NCBI GenBank assembly: GCA_002633025.1
Contig: NMRB01000789.1
Location: 139,026-203,025 of the forward strand
Origin: Notospermus geniculatus
Taxonomy: Eukaryota > Nemertea > Pilidiophora > Heteronemertea > Lineidae
DNA length: 64,000 nt
Direction: 5' to 3'
The notes beneath the pieces are model-generated. The model was not told the DNA's origin. It did no database searches and saw only the letters and a program-made list of their open reading frames with translations. This document shows positions 11,004 through 21,798 of the stretch, in pieces. The first letter of the stretch is position 1. Each line of letters begins with the position of its first letter. The translations under genes and the position numbers were made by a program.

Positions 11004-11426
11004 CAGATTTCAGAATTGTCTATCCCTGCAAGCGCAGTGTGCCTTAATACACATAAATACAGGAGCGCTAGAGGTTCAGAATCTCAACCTACCATTCCAT
11101 TATTCTGACATCTTGTACCATGGCTCCTGCTCCGACCGAATCGTCCTCGATACGTGATAGCGATCACAATGATTGATGTTCCTGATGAATTGAATGTCAC
11201 GAGAAACTGACTTTGTCCCTTGTTTCTCCACGTTTGAGGATAATCAGTGTTCTCATGTCACATTCTGGAAGAGGCCAAAGTTCACACACCACTTGATAAT
11301 AAGTTCAGTTCCACAGGAAAGAGTCTCTGCCATGCTGAGTTTGCTCCAGCATAACAATTGTTCAATTTTCCTGACACCAAATGACGAATCGTTGGTTGCT
11401 GTTGTCATGTGGGTCAATCATCAATG

Positions 11427-11560
11427 TTCGAGTTGATTTCGGCGTTGTTGTTGTTAGCTGATGTGGAGAGTTGTTCTTGAGATGGGATTGAGTCAAGATT
11501 CAGGAGTATGATGGCGTCAAGGATTGGAACCTGGAAAGATAAAGGGTAAGCAACACATCA
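11427..11560. repeat. direct repeat, copy 1 (partner at 13435-13594)
   Basis: Shares GTTGTTCT(T/C)GAGATGGGAT, GATTCAGGAGT(A/G)TGATG and GGATTGGAACCTGGAAAGAT with the partner. Both copies end in AAAGGGTAAG, which resembles a splice donor. Part of the segmental repetition of 8-17.6 kb. Confidence 0.65.
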
Positions 11561-12018
11561 GGATATTGCAAAATCAAGTACAGGTGGCAAACAAGAGTTG
11601 AATCAAATGACAGACATGAAAACAAATGTGTGGCGGTCTAGGAAAACCTGTCGGATGTCGCGTTTGAGGAAAGTGTTAATGGCCTTGGTGAACCCGCACA
11701 TTTCAATAGCCGAAACGTACCACGTAACAGGTGAACAATAGCAGTTCAATGCACAGGCAATCTAACAACCCTTGTTGATCACTCAGCGACTTCCGACGGG
11801 TTATCCCAGACATATGTGACCCATCAAACATGTCAAATCAGGTACCATATTCGCAGAAGATATGACCCATGATGAATTAAAATAACCCCAGGATAAGAAA
11901 TGGAATTGCTCAGATTTTACAAAAGGCAGACAAAAGCCCATCCTGAGAATCTCAGGTCATTTACGGACATCTACCCTGTTTCGGTGGGGAAGAGGGACAT
12001 TCCCTCTTGTGTACTCGC

Positions 12019-12386
12019 CAATGGGGAACCCGCATGACTGCAGATGGCGCAGTCAGTATAAGACCCGAATGACGCATTGACGTCACTTTTTTCGCTGTTG
12101 ACGTCACGTCGTCAAAGCATGTGTACATTTTTCTATACAATTTTCCGTGGAAATTTCCCCAAAAGATGTCAGTATTGGCATCCTGTGGCATTTCTGACGA
12201 AACAAAGCAGTGATATATGGAGAACTTTGAACATGAAACAGGACAGTGTAATTTAATCAAAATTGAACCAAAGAGAGTGGTTTATTTTGGGGCAAGAAGT
12301 TAATGGAAATACTGTTAGAAAATAGGACCTCCGGGTCTTACACTGACAGCGCCACGTCGTGGCATAGTTCTGCGGGTTCCTCATTG
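12019..12386. mobile_element. CAATGAGGAACCCGCA family, full copy (368 bp)
   Basis: The ends are CAATGGGGAACCCGCATGAC and inverted CAATGAGGAACCCGCAGAAC. It is closely matched by 28295-28661 over its full length (for example TATAAGACCCGAATGACG, GGAAATACTGTTAGAAAATA). Related, more diverged copies lie at 57390-57618 and 61111-61286, with fragments near 28180-28268, 39300-39420 and 60886-61030. Confidence 0.85.
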
Positions 12387-12729
12387 GTAATGCACAAATA
12401 AACCATGCAAAGCAGTGGGTAAATGCACGTCCTCGTTATCCAGGTAACGGGAGTTCGGGAGCCGGTTGTGAAAACACTGGGTGCGAGGATGACAAAAGCC
12501 TGGGCCTATTGAAACTGACAAAACGTTGGTCTCAACCTGCCAAGTTCGGAGCGACTTGCATGTAATACCTGATTTGATGTGATGGGTCACATATATTTTG
12601 TATGAATACAATTTAATCTACACCATCCGTGCAGTATGGGACATTTATCTGACATGTAGACAGTAGTGAGATTAACTTGTCTAGTACTTCCTTTGTCAGT
12701 TCAGAGTCGTGGAGTCCAATGAGGAGGTC

Positions 12730-12885
12730 GCCACTTCTCCACGGAAAGATGTCGCTGCGACCATATCAGGCATGTCAGGCCTTTCCATTGTCTTCAGGAC
12801 GTCATCTTCGTGGCAATGTGAGGTGCAAGCACGAAGCCACAACGTCACAGTGGAAAAGTGGATACGGTCGCAGCGCCATCAAATG
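12730..12885. mobile_element. MITE with GATGGCGCTGCGACC-type ends, copy 2
   Basis: Same ends and interior as 8452-8642: the inverted pair GATGTCGCTGCGACCATATC / GATACGGTCGCAGCGCCATC. Confidence 0.7.
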
Positions 12886-13027
12886 GTAGAAAAAATTAGG
12901 CTACCTCCTCATTCCCATGAATAGAGCACCGAAGGATATAAGACTTCGGTGTTGGGTTGCAGGGGCTTTGCAAAACCTCGCCACTGACTTCTTTCTCAGG
13001 TCGGACAGGCCATGACAGCAATCTAAC

Positions 13028-13304
13028 GTCGACATTGCATTCTGAAGCAACTCGCAGCAACTAGCTTTCCGGCGATGGAAGCAACTCAGAGTGACTGATC
13101 TGTTGCTGATTTTGTCGACCTGAGAGCGCTTGCGTCTCCGAGCAACTGCCGGATCCGCTAAATGAGCGTGCTGTTCGAGCAACTGCCAGTTCCTCCGAGT
13201 CCGTCTCTTTCGCTGAAATGTTGACCTGTGCGTGGTGGTATTTTGATCTGCGACGGGTATGTCGAGTTGCTTCAAGATGCAATGGCGGCTTGCAGGCACC
13301 TTTA
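13028..13304. mobile_element. AAGGTGCC MITE family, copy 2 (left end truncated)
   Basis: Begins inside the terminal repeat at GTCGACATTGCA and ends normally with GGCACCTTTAA. The ORFs on the - strand (12901-13315) read only this element. Confidence 0.75.
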
Positions 13305-13434
13305 ATCCAACCCACTACGTGTGTACTTGTAGGCCTACGGCAACCGCTGTCAGAAAAAAATAAACTTACTGTATTAAAGACCTTTCATGATGCCGAATGG
13401 AATCCATGACACACATCACCAAAATCACTCATCA

Positions 13435-13594
13435 ATGTTCAAGTTTATAATAAATGGCACGAGTTGATTTCAGCATTGTTGTTGATAACTGATGTAGAGA
13501 GTTGTTCTCGAGATGGGATTGAGTCGAGATTCAGGAGTGTGATGACGTCAAGGATTGGAACCTGGAAAGATAAAGGGTAAGAAACACATCAGAC
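13435..13594. repeat. direct repeat, copy 2 (partner at 11427-11560)
   Basis: Matches the first copy as described there, with a small insertion near its start (TTTATAATAAATGGCACGAG). Confidence 0.65.
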
Positions 13595-14019
13595 TTTAAT
13601 TTCAATTTTACTGATTCGTTGGCCAAAAGAGGAGGCACGCACCTGGTGTGCCCCTCGGGTCAAGTAGAGTATAGCGGACAAAGCCATGGGAAGTGACACA
13701 CCTCCATACATTGTCGCTTATTCCGTGTACACACTCTGTGCACTTCCCATGGCTTGGTCCGCTACACTCAACTTGAGCCGTGCTCCTCTCTGGATCCGCA
13801 TATGACGTTAGACCTATAGAGTAATGGTGTATATAAACTTTGAAATTCATCTCTCGTTTCCACTTGGTATCTACGGTATAGAAATTCAAGATGCAGCATA
13901 ACTCTCGGTCTTTCATGATATGCTAAAAGACAGACTGGCAGCAGGTATCAACCATCTCCAGAAATACATTCATGACATTTGGTCAAGAAAATAAAGTTGA
14001 ATATCGTATTTCGTACTTC

Positions 14020-14131
14020 CAGGCCTTTCCGTTTGACGGGCGCTAAAATGTGCATGCGCCTCGCAAACAACAGAAATTCTATTGTTTGTGAGGCGCATGC
14101 ACATTTTAGCGCCCGTCAAACGGATAGGCCT
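14020..14131. mobile_element. 112-bp near-perfect palindromic MITE
   Basis: Arms of about 46 bp containing CCGTTTGACGGGCGCTAAAA and TGTGCATGCGCCTC are repeated inverted, with a ~20-bp AT-rich loop. The near identity of the arms implies a recent origin. Confidence 0.85.
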
Positions 14132-14287
14132 GTACTTCGCCATCCAATATGGTGGCTCCGGTGGCCATCTTGAAATTGGTTTCCATCGATTAACTTGAGA
14201 ACACTTTGCACAATCAACCTGAATTTTTCGCGAGGGTTGGTCTCTATCAGGGGAAGGTTCCTTTCTACGACCAGCTCCGCTGCCCAA

Positions 14288-14397
14288 CCAAACCCCCGAA
14301 AAGCCAAATGCCAATCCGACTGCCACGAACAGAGCACCAGAACCAAACCCCCGAAAAGCCAAATGCCAATCCAATTGCCATGAACAGAGCACCAGAA
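14288..14397. repeat. 55-bp tandem duplication, two copies
   Basis: Two units start at 14288 and 14343 with CCAAACCCCCGAAAAGCCAA and differ at about three positions. This explains the paired ORFs on both strands here. Confidence 0.85.
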
Positions 14398-14438
14398 GGA
14401 TATAAGATGTCTGTGTCCCGTTGCGGGGCTATGCAATA

Positions 14439-15281
14439 GAGAGGATGCGCAGCGTCACGACTCCCACTCCCACTCCGAGTTGGTCTCGGAGTCGTTCTCG
14501 GAACTCGTAGCGTCGTTTTTCAGGTTGCGCAAGACATGAAGTGATTACGACGTGGGCGACGTCACATGACGTCGTCCTTCCCCAACCAACGTCATGGATC
14601 TGTAGGCCATGTGTAGCGCGCCTACGCCGCCTTTTTTCACGATTTTGGCACACCAAAAAAACACGTAAATTTGATGTGTTCAGCACCCTCCATCCCGATA
14701 AAATGGATCAGTGTTTCAAGAATAATGTTCAAAGAATGCTATGTCAACCTTAAAGCGATGTACGCGAGCCCTGCAGTTACTGCACATCGATAGTTCCTCG
14801 GGGAAATCCCGTGGGGAATCCCCGTGAGATTTTGAAATTTCCCGGCGATAAACATTTATTTCGCCCAAATTCATTGAAATAATATTAATAAAAGATTTTT
14901 CTTGAACGTTTTAGTGTATATAAAACGTCGGCGAACCCGTAATTTGATGATTCAAAGATGCTGGAAATCACACTGAGATCAGTTTCAAGAATCCCGCGAG
15001 CAATGAATGAAATTGGGGAGCTATCGCGGGTCGCGATAGCTGAACGAGATTTCATTTTCAACTCTCGCGACTACATCGCTTTAATCATATTTAACACCTG
15101 CTCAAACAAGAAAAAAAGCAAGTGGGAAACCACTTACGACTTCGATGCTTTCAACTCGTTTTTCCGACCGACTTCACCGGAAACCCCTGCAGTAACTAAC
15201 TGATGACGTAAGATGATGCAAGATGCAAAAAGGGCGTCACCTCGGAGTGGGAGTGGGAGTCGTGACGCTGCGCATCCTCTC
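14439..15281. mobile_element. 843-bp DNA transposon with perfect 41-bp inverted ends, TA target
   Basis: Both ends read GAGAGGATGCGCAGCGTCAC then GACTCCCACTCCCACTCCGAG without a mismatch. TA flanks both sides (14437-14438, 15282-15283). The element interrupts a repeat whose uninterrupted version near 12970 (GGGCTTTGCAAAACCTCGCC) shows the empty site. The two internal ORFs (14541-14753 and 14958-15203, +) are short and unrecognised, so it is presumed non-autonomous. The perfect termini suggest a young insertion. Confidence 0.9.
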
Positions 15282-15340
15282 TAATACCTCACCACTGACG
15301 TGTTCCTCAGTTCAGACAGGCCATGATTGCAATCTATTCT

Positions 15341-15635
15341 AAAGGTGCCTACAGGTCGACATTGTGTCTTGAAGCAACTTTCGGCAACTAGCTTTCCGGC
15401 AATGGAAGCAACTCGGAAGTGACTGATCAGTTGCTGATTTTGTTGACCTGAGAACGCTTGCGTCTCCGAGCAACTGCCGGATGCATCATGAGCATGCTGT
15501 CCAAGGAACTGCCAGTTGCTCCGAGTTCCTCTCAATCGCTGAAATGTCGACTTGCGCGTGGTGGTATTTTGATCTGTGACTGTGACGGATCCATGGAGTT
15601 GCTTCAAGGTGCAATGTTGACCTGTAGGCACTTTT
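15341..15635. mobile_element. AAGGTGCC MITE family, copy 3
   Basis: Starts AAAGGTGCCTACAGGTCGAC and ends with the inverted repeat; the terminal CACCTTTAA has decayed to CACTTTTTA. Confidence 0.8.
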
Positions 15636-15696
15636 TATCCAACCCAGTACATGTAGGCATACAGCAACGGGTGTCACAAAAAAGAAATCAACTTAC

Positions 15697-15923
15697 AGTA
15701 TTCCATGATGTCAAATGGTGGACGTTCCATGAAATCCGTGACACTGATCACCGACTTCACCAGAGATCCGATGGGATCCTTGCTTGTTGAGTTCACAACC
15801 AACGTATAAAACGATACACAGCGAACTTTCCATCACCAGTAACCACTTGGAATCATCTACGAAGGGCGGACGGTAGAAGCTCAGGCAGCTGGAGAACAGC
15901 GACTGTCAATGAGGACACGAAAG
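15697..15923 (-). other. exon-like segment with good splice sites, reading frame unclear
   Basis: On the - strand an acceptor (TCATTTCTATTACAG) and a donor (TACT then GTAAGT) bound 227 nt. No single frame is open throughout: one frame is open in the middle, another in the last third (…SLVKSVISVTDFMERPP…). The acceptor is also intact in the repeat copy near 17530, and a donor-like site is kept near 13370 and 16550. It could be an exon of a decayed or non-coding gene that was copied with the segmental repeat. Confidence 0.3.
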
Positions 15924-16064
15924 CTGTAATAGAAATGAAAGACATTGTAAAATCACAGTTAAACATGGTTAAACAGAAGTGAAAGGAACGAATGTCCTCC
16001 AGGAAACTGTCCCGAGACAAAAGACTCTTTCGTTACATTTCAATCCCTGGTGATTGGTTCCGAT

Positions 16065-16192
16065 GGGTCGTATTCATAAAGCGGTTCTATCGTTAGAACC
16101 ATCTTAGGCCGGTTCCAAGTGTAGTGGTGGAAGTACACTTGGAACCAGCCTAAGACGGTTGTAATGATAGAACCGCTTTATGAATACGACCC
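16065..16192. mobile_element. 128-bp palindromic MITE (GGGTCGTATTCATAAAGCGG), copy 1
   Basis: Ends GGGTCGTATTCATAAAGCGG, then TTCTAT(C/-)(G)TTA…, inverted almost perfectly at the right end; the centre is AAGTGTAGTGGTGGAAGTACACTT. Confidence 0.85.
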
Positions 16193-16201
16193 TATAAGGA
16201 T

Positions 16202-16492
16202 AAAGGTGCCCTCAGGTCGACATTGCGTCTTGAAGTAACTCGTGGCAGCTAGCTTTCCGGCGATGGATGCAACTCCGAGTGACTGATCAGTTGCAGATTG
16301 TCAACTTGAGCGCGCTTGTGTCTCCCAGCAACTGCGGGATCCACTAGTTGAGCACGCTGTTCAAGGAACTGCCAGTTGCTCCGAGTTCCTCGCAATCACT
16401 GAAATGTCGACCTGTGAATGGTTTTTTGATTTGCGCCGGATCCGTCGAGTTGCTTCAAGACACAACGTTGACCTGTAGCCTAGGCACCTTTA
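16202..16492. mobile_element. AAGGTGCC MITE family, copy 4
   Basis: Same ends as the other copies (AAGGTGCCCTCAGGTCGACA…), directly adjoining the palindromic MITE. The right terminus has a small insertion (CTGTAGCCTAGGCACC). Confidence 0.8.
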
Positions 16493-16896
16493 GTCCAACC
16501 CAGTACATGTAGGCCTACGGCAACAAGTGTAAGAAAAAAGAAATCAACTTACTGTATTAAACATCTTTCATGATGGCAAATGGTGGATGTTGTTGACGTT
16601 CCGTGGAATCAGTGACAAACATCACCAGAGATCTGATGGGGTCCTTGCTTGTTCACAACCAACGTAACGATAGCTTATCTTCATTCACCACTGACCACTT
16701 GGAATCGTCTACGAAGGGCAGAGGGTAGCAGTTCAGGCAGCGGAGAACAGTGACTGTCAATAGAAATGAAAGCCATTGTAAAATCACAGTTAAACATGGT
16801 TAAAACAGATGTGAAAGGAACGAATGTCCTCCAAGAAACTGTCTCGAGATAAAAGACTCTTTCGTTACATTTCAATCCCTGGTGATTGGTTTCTAT

Positions 16897-17029
16897 GGGT
16901 CGTATTCATAAAGCGGCTCTATCGTTAGAACCGTCTTAGGCCGGTTCCTCGTGTAGGCCTAGTGGTGAAATACACTTGGAACCAGCCTAAGACGGTTCTA
17001 GTGATAGAACCGCTTTATGAATACGACCC
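16897..17029. mobile_element. palindromic MITE (GGGTCGTATTCATAAAGCGG), copy 2
   Basis: Duplicate of 16065-16192 carried by the ~830-bp segmental repeat; the centre has gained a TAGGCCTA motif. Confidence 0.85.
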
Positions 17030-17038
17030 TATAAGGAT

Positions 17039-17322
17039 AAAGGTGCCCTCAGGTAGAGACATTGCGTCTTGAAGCAGCTCGCTGCAGCTAGCTTTCCAGC
17101 GATGGAAGCAACTCCGGAGTTGCTGATCAGTTGCCGATTGTCGACTTGAGCCCGCTTGCATCTCCGAGTAACTGCCAGATCCGCTATCGAGCGTGCTGTT
17201 CAAGGAACTGCTAGTTACTCCTCCTCTCAATCGCTGAAATCTCGACCTCCGCCTGCGCGTGGTGGTATTTTGATCTGGGACGGATCCGTCAAGATTCAAA
17301 TGTTGACCTGTAGGCACCTTTA
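17039..17322. mobile_element. AAGGTGCC MITE family, copy 5
   Basis: Both ends intact, with a TTAA right flank (GGCACCTTTAA). The ORF at 17015-17317 (-) reads this element only. Confidence 0.8.
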
Positions 17323-18104
17323 ATCCAACCCACTATGTGGGGCTACACGCTTAAGGAAAAAGAAATCAACTCACTGTATTAAAGACCTTTCATGAAGCCG
17401 AATGGTGGATTTGTTGTTGACGTTCCGTTTTAACGATAACACAGCAAATCTTCCATCACTGACCAACCGCATGGCATCGTCTACGAAGGGAGGAGGGCTC
17501 AGGCAGCGAGAACGGAGTGATGACACGAAAGCTGTAATAGAAAAGAAAAGGACATTTTAAAATCATACCGGTAGCTAGTTTAAAACAGATATGAATAAGA
17601 AAAATTGGGGCATTGCTTCTGGCATGACACCTGGGCCTATGTCTAGGACTAGCTGGCCCTAGGCCTAGCCTACTGGTAGGTCTGGGCTTAACGGTTACTT
17701 ACCATTCCATGACCACAGTGAGGACGTCACGCAGAGATCAAGCGGCTATTTTTGAGTGACAGGCCCTATCACGTGTCCACAAAGTGTCTTCAATCTGAAA
17801 GTAGAAAGTGACGAACAGACATGAGATTTTGACAGCGGTGCCCAAGGGCCTATCTGTTTAGGCCTGTTCAAGCATGACCATGCCTATATAGGCATTGGGG
17901 AATTCCCTTTTTTTTCACGAAACTTTGCGCGCACCATTTCCGCAATCACCGTTGTCGCCAACCTCGGAGGAGAAACCTCTCAGTCTCAGGACACTTGCCC
18001 CATTCTCAGATCACAGGAAAATACGACTCGCCAGATGAATTTTTCTTGGGGGGCCCAATACCCTCGCCGAGTTTTCTTTCTCAGAATCGTGGATCCGGCC
18101 CCGA

Positions 18105-18371
18105 AAATAGGCCCCTTTCGAAAGTCGGCCATTTCGGCGCCGAGGGTAAAATCATGGAGGAATTATACTGACAGTATAATTCCTCCATGGTAAAATCAAA
18201 TGGGGAAATGCATTACATTTTGCCAGAAATTGCAGAAATAACTGTCAGAAATGATAAATAAATTTGGCTAACGTTATGAGGGCCAAAATTAATGCCCGGG
18301 CAAAACTTAATGCATTTTCCCATTTGTTTTTCCCTCAGCGCCGAAATGACTGACTTTCGAAAGGGCCTATT
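18105..18371. mobile_element. MITE with ~41-bp inverted ends, carrying a nested 34-bp palindrome
   Basis: Left end AATAGGCCC(C)TTTCGAAAGTC…GGCGCCGAGGG; the right end is the inverted form. The inverted homology resumes past the nested insertion (AATGGGGAAATGCATTA / AATGCATTTTCCCATT), so the insertion is secondary. Confidence 0.75.
18155..18188. mobile_element. 34-bp palindromic insertion flanked by a 10-bp duplication
   Basis: TGGAGGAATTATACTG, one base, then its exact complement. It is flanked by direct repeats GGTAAAATCA (18145-18154 and 18189-18198). The same palindrome with different direct flanks occurs at 61307-61342. Superfamily not assigned; 9-10-bp duplications are typical of Mutator-like elements. 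Confidence 0.6.
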
Positions 18372-18786
18372 GATGTGCTGCATAAACAGTAGGCTAGGCC
18401 TAGGCCTAATTGCGCAATTAGCGGCCGCCATTTTCTCTTAAAATTTTTCTCCTAAAATTTAGCCAAATTTTCGAACTTTTTCAAATATGTTTCGAATATA
18501 TATTTTGGCTGCTGCTTGCTAATACGTATCTTTATGCAATTCTAGTGGCATACTACATGACCTTTCGTTTTTTGAACGTCTGTGACAGTGGCAAACAAAT
18601 GGTAAAATCTTCAAAAAGAAAGATGGCAGCCGCTCATTTCGCAAACTGTCTTGCGCTTTCTAGTTCTTCACGGCAAAAACCCACACCAAAACTCAACAGG
18701 GCGCCGGGTTCTCAACTTAAACTTCCCACATTAAAAGTATCTAAATACTGACGCTCTAAATTCAAAGCAAAATTGAGATACCTTAC

Positions 18787-18910
18787 CTTCACAATTGAAA
18801 AAAATTTGAAGAAGTCGGGACGAACCAACAACACACGTCCGTCCCCTTCAAAATCCTGGCGAAGAAGGGCGGTTTTCGCGCAAAAGTGACGTGGCAATCT
18901 CGTTTTATCA
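18787..18910 (-). other. possible first (5' UTR) exon
   Basis: On the - strand the sequence runs from a TCTCGCGAGA promoter-type motif to a good donor (TTGTGAAG then GTAAGG at 18786-18781). No ATG opens a frame through it, although a frame without ATG stays open (…LVRPDFFKFFSIVK). It is best read as a non-coding first exon, if transcribed. The downstream exons were not identified. Confidence 0.3.
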
Positions 18911-18960
18911 CGATGGTTCTCGCGAGAACTATGTAAAAACTTTCAAGGGCGCGAATTTTA
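18890..18960. promoter_or_regulatory. candidate core promoter with TCTCGCGAGA and CRE-like site
   Basis: A perfect TCTCGCGAGA palindrome (18918-18927), inside a 14-bp palindrome GTTCTCGCGAGAAC, lies about 25 bp from GTGACGTGG, a CRE/E-box-like site. TCTCGCGAGA is a known element of TATA-less housekeeping promoters in animals. Further in, ATGGCGGCC (- strand, 18431) and AAGATGGCAGCC (+ strand, 18622) resemble YY1-type start-site motifs, so initiation could be bidirectional. Confidence 0.35.
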
Positions 18961-19810
18961 ATACAGGTGTAATAGAATCTAATGTCCCCCGATATCGTGA
19001 TGTCCCCCAACAATGGGCCTACATAAGCGGTACCATTGAATGTCGACTCTAGAGAGACCAAGACCCTTGATCCTGTGACAAACAATGCAGGGGGACATGA
19101 GGAAGACAGGGCAATTAGATCCTCCACACCTGTAACCTACGAATAAACGTCCACTGGACGCGTTTTCACGACGCGGCTTCCAATGTCGTTTCGTTTTTGA
19201 CCATTAAATCAGTCGCACCATGTTGATTTGCCTCTGAAACCCATTGCCGCATCTAGCCCGCCATCCAGAAAAAACGCCATAGCTTTTGATCACGAGACCC
19301 CTGCGGAACCAAATGCATGATTTTCATGGACAAATTTGAGTAATTCATTCAATACAGGGGGCGCAGGGTACGCCCTTTCCCCCTCTGACTACGACCATAA
19401 AATCGCCGTGGCGTTTCCTCGCTCTCCGAATCGCAGGTCGCATCTCTGGTTTCACAGGCTCAATATGAGACATGCTTGGGTCCCTGAACATGCTGTGCCC
19501 TGGCAAAGATCGTGTTGGAAAGGATATCTTCTCGGTCTCCTCCCGGTGCTGATTCTGATTCGCATAAGACTGAGCTGCAGGGGTATGCTGGGCCTATATC
19601 CCTTGTTAGGATCGTTCTCTCGATCGATTGGGAAGCGGTAGGAATTACGGCCTGTGGGTTTTTCTCAAAAAAGTAGCCAACTGTAACAGCTGCCAGTGTT
19701 CCCCATCTGTGAGTGTTTCCCTCCGCTGTCTGATGGAATAAGCGGCGAGTTGACAACAGGGGGCACTCAGAGAAACACCGCGATCTATCTGCCAGCACTT
19801 CCCAGATAAT
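18961..19810. other. no gene seen
   Basis: No splice-bounded or recognisable coding sequence. GTTCCCCATCTGTGAGTGTT at about 19699 faces an inverted copy near 20230-20260 (ACTCACAGATGGGGAACACT), probably the remains of an inverted-repeat element over about 19640-20330. Confidence 0.4.
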
Positions 19811-19920
19811 AGGGAGGTTTCGCAGTCCCCGAAACGTAAACGTCTATCCTTTTGTTCGTGGCATTGAACAATGGGATTGGCATTCGCGTTGGCGTTTCGG
19901 GGGCTTCGCGAAAACTCCCC
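19811..19920. mobile_element. MITE related to 7081-7200
   Basis: Left end AGGGAGGTTTCGCAGTCCCC and inverted right end GGGGAGTTTTCGCGAAGCCC; the arms also share CGAAACG(T/C)AAACG. Confidence 0.6.
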
Positions 19921-20339
19921 AAGAGGAAGGGCAGCAAGTCCGCCAAACCATAGCCTAGCTCGCCTTCATAAATTCAAATGGTCATGGTCTATACAGCCAT
20001 ATAATTCTAATCCGCCGTTGAACAATAAAACCGGACTTTGGTTCCAGGGGACTTTAATCTCCGTCAAACCAGTAGGCTATCCTCGTAACCGCCACACAGG
20101 CAACGCTGTGTATGACGTCATCCCGAATGAACCCGAACTTTCTTGGATTGGACAACTGTTCCTGCCACACGTCATAGATCGAGCGCCCTCTATTGTCAAG
20201 TGACAGCTTATCCTGCCAGACGGTAGTAGGGGACACTCACAGATGGGGAACACTCACAAATGTTACACCGGATTAAAATTCCTAGGGGACGTCGACTCCT
20301 GCCACACCGGATTATCAGTTCCAGGGGCTACTGGATGAC

Positions 20340-21000
20340 GTAATATTTAATATTGGCAAAAAGATGACGTAATATTGTCTATATTTAGCTAGTTTATTAG
20401 TGGCTCAAGAAAATACAGATTATCGGAAATTTTCAAAAAGTGAATTGCATGGCTGTTGATCTTTCTTCTGTTGGATGGTGGAAAATGGACCTCTTCAAAA
20501 TCGGCAACATGTCCGCCATCAGACGAGTATTACACAACCGCATCACAACCTGAAATTAGACAATAAAATTACAGTGCAGGAGTGTGTCACCACACCCTCT
20601 GCACTGATATCAGGTGTTTTTGCCAAGAGGCTTGGCATTGCTGAAAAATAATGCTGAAATGTTAAAATCTGCATGAATGTCTGCAAATCAAAATGTAGGA
20701 AATATTTGATGACAACTTGATTCTTTGCATAAGAACCATTCGTTGTCAGCAGGTGGGAGACAGATGAGTATGCGAAGAATAGTACAGAGACGTACTCTGA
20801 ACCCAAATTCGTGGGCTGTGAAACCACGGAAATGCTCCTGTGCGTGAAAGATCTGATGACGTCATGATCATCAAGATCATCACAGACACCTGGTGGCGAA
20901 ATCTCAAACATGCCTCTGAATGATTATGGGCGAGTCATGCGCAATCATGTTCCAGAGTAGCCACATGGTTGAGAGGAAACCGTGATAGCTTATGCCTACA
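20340..21000. other. no gene seen
   Basis: The 122-aa ORF on the - strand (20543-20911) has no recognisable domain, no supporting splice signals and no repeat relationship. It is left unannotated. Confidence 0.4.
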
Positions 21001-21099
21001 TCCACAAAAAAAACTGCACGCGTGCTTTCAGGCCTAATCCTACCGAAAAAAACTGAATAAATAAATCATGCCAACCACAGAACCACGTGGAGTGGTCAT

Positions 21100-21370
21100 G
21101 GTGGTGGTTGGCAACAAAGAGCTTCACTCGCAGGTGGTACCAGCTGGTCAGAGCAAAGTAACACGGAGTGGACATCATGAATCTTTGGCTCTGTGCGAGT
21201 GGTGGATGGCAACCAAGGCGTCGTACGGTCGCATCAGCTGGTGATCAGAGCAAAGTTTAACATGAGTGGACATCATGAAAACCATGAGCTCTGAGTGCTG
21301 GATGGAAACAAGACCTCGCTCGATCGGTGTTCATCTGGTCCGAGTGGTTATGCTGAAGCGGAAGTGAAGC
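21100..21370. repeat. ~105-bp minisatellite, about three diverged units
   Basis: The units share CTGGT(G)(A)TCAGAGCAAAGT, GAGTGGACATCATGAA and GAGCTCTG/GGCTCTGTG followed by GTGGATGGCAACCAAG. A stray unit lies at about 23117-23200. Confidence 0.65.
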
Positions 21371-21670
21371 ATGCAGGGCAGTCTTAGCTCAAGATGAGTG
21401 ACAAAGACCCCGAAGACCGGGGCAAGCGTGGCTTTTGGTGTAGCCAATAATGTTTGCACTAACAAACTAAGATTCTCCTTTCAATATGCTCCGAGAATCC
21501 GTTGAAAGGGCCAAAGGTCGCCATGGAAACAAAGCCCTAAAGCAAAAGTGACAAACCCAAGGAAATGACTAAGAGCCATAGGCTCTTACTTCACCCGGCA
21601 AGTGTGGACTGTTGGCATCCTTGAACGCCATTTTGTGTAATGCATCCTCCAGTAAAACGGACAATTCAAA

Positions 21671-21798
21671 GCGATGTTACTCCAAAACCATTTGAGCAAG
21701 TGTCACGAAATTTTCTTCAGTTGTTTATGGCACTGCGATGTTACTCCAAAACCATTTGAGCAAGTGTCACGAAATTTTCTTCAGTTGTTTATGGCACT
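21671..21798. repeat. exact 64-bp tandem duplication
   Basis: GCGATGTTACTCCAAAACCA…TTTATGGCACT is repeated once without change, immediately adjacent. The identity implies a recent event or an assembly artefact. Confidence 0.9.

Larger units (their letters stand above)
15640..17600. repeat. tandem ~830-bp segmental repeat, two copies plus a partial third
   Basis: The order of blocks is repeated: a CCAACCCA(G/C)TACATGTAGG block, then CAACTTAC(A/T)GTATT, then GTCTACGAAGGG, then AAATGAAAG(A/C)CATTGTAAAA, then a palindromic MITE, then an AAGGTGCC MITE. The blocks start near 15640, 16492 and 17322. The third copy lacks the palindromic MITE. Confidence 0.75.

Noticed and set aside
11120-11176. 18-codon frame starting at a perfect ACCATGG (MAPAPTESSSIRDSDHND)
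   Set aside because: Very short, with no supporting promoter or splice signals; a chance Kozak context is likely.
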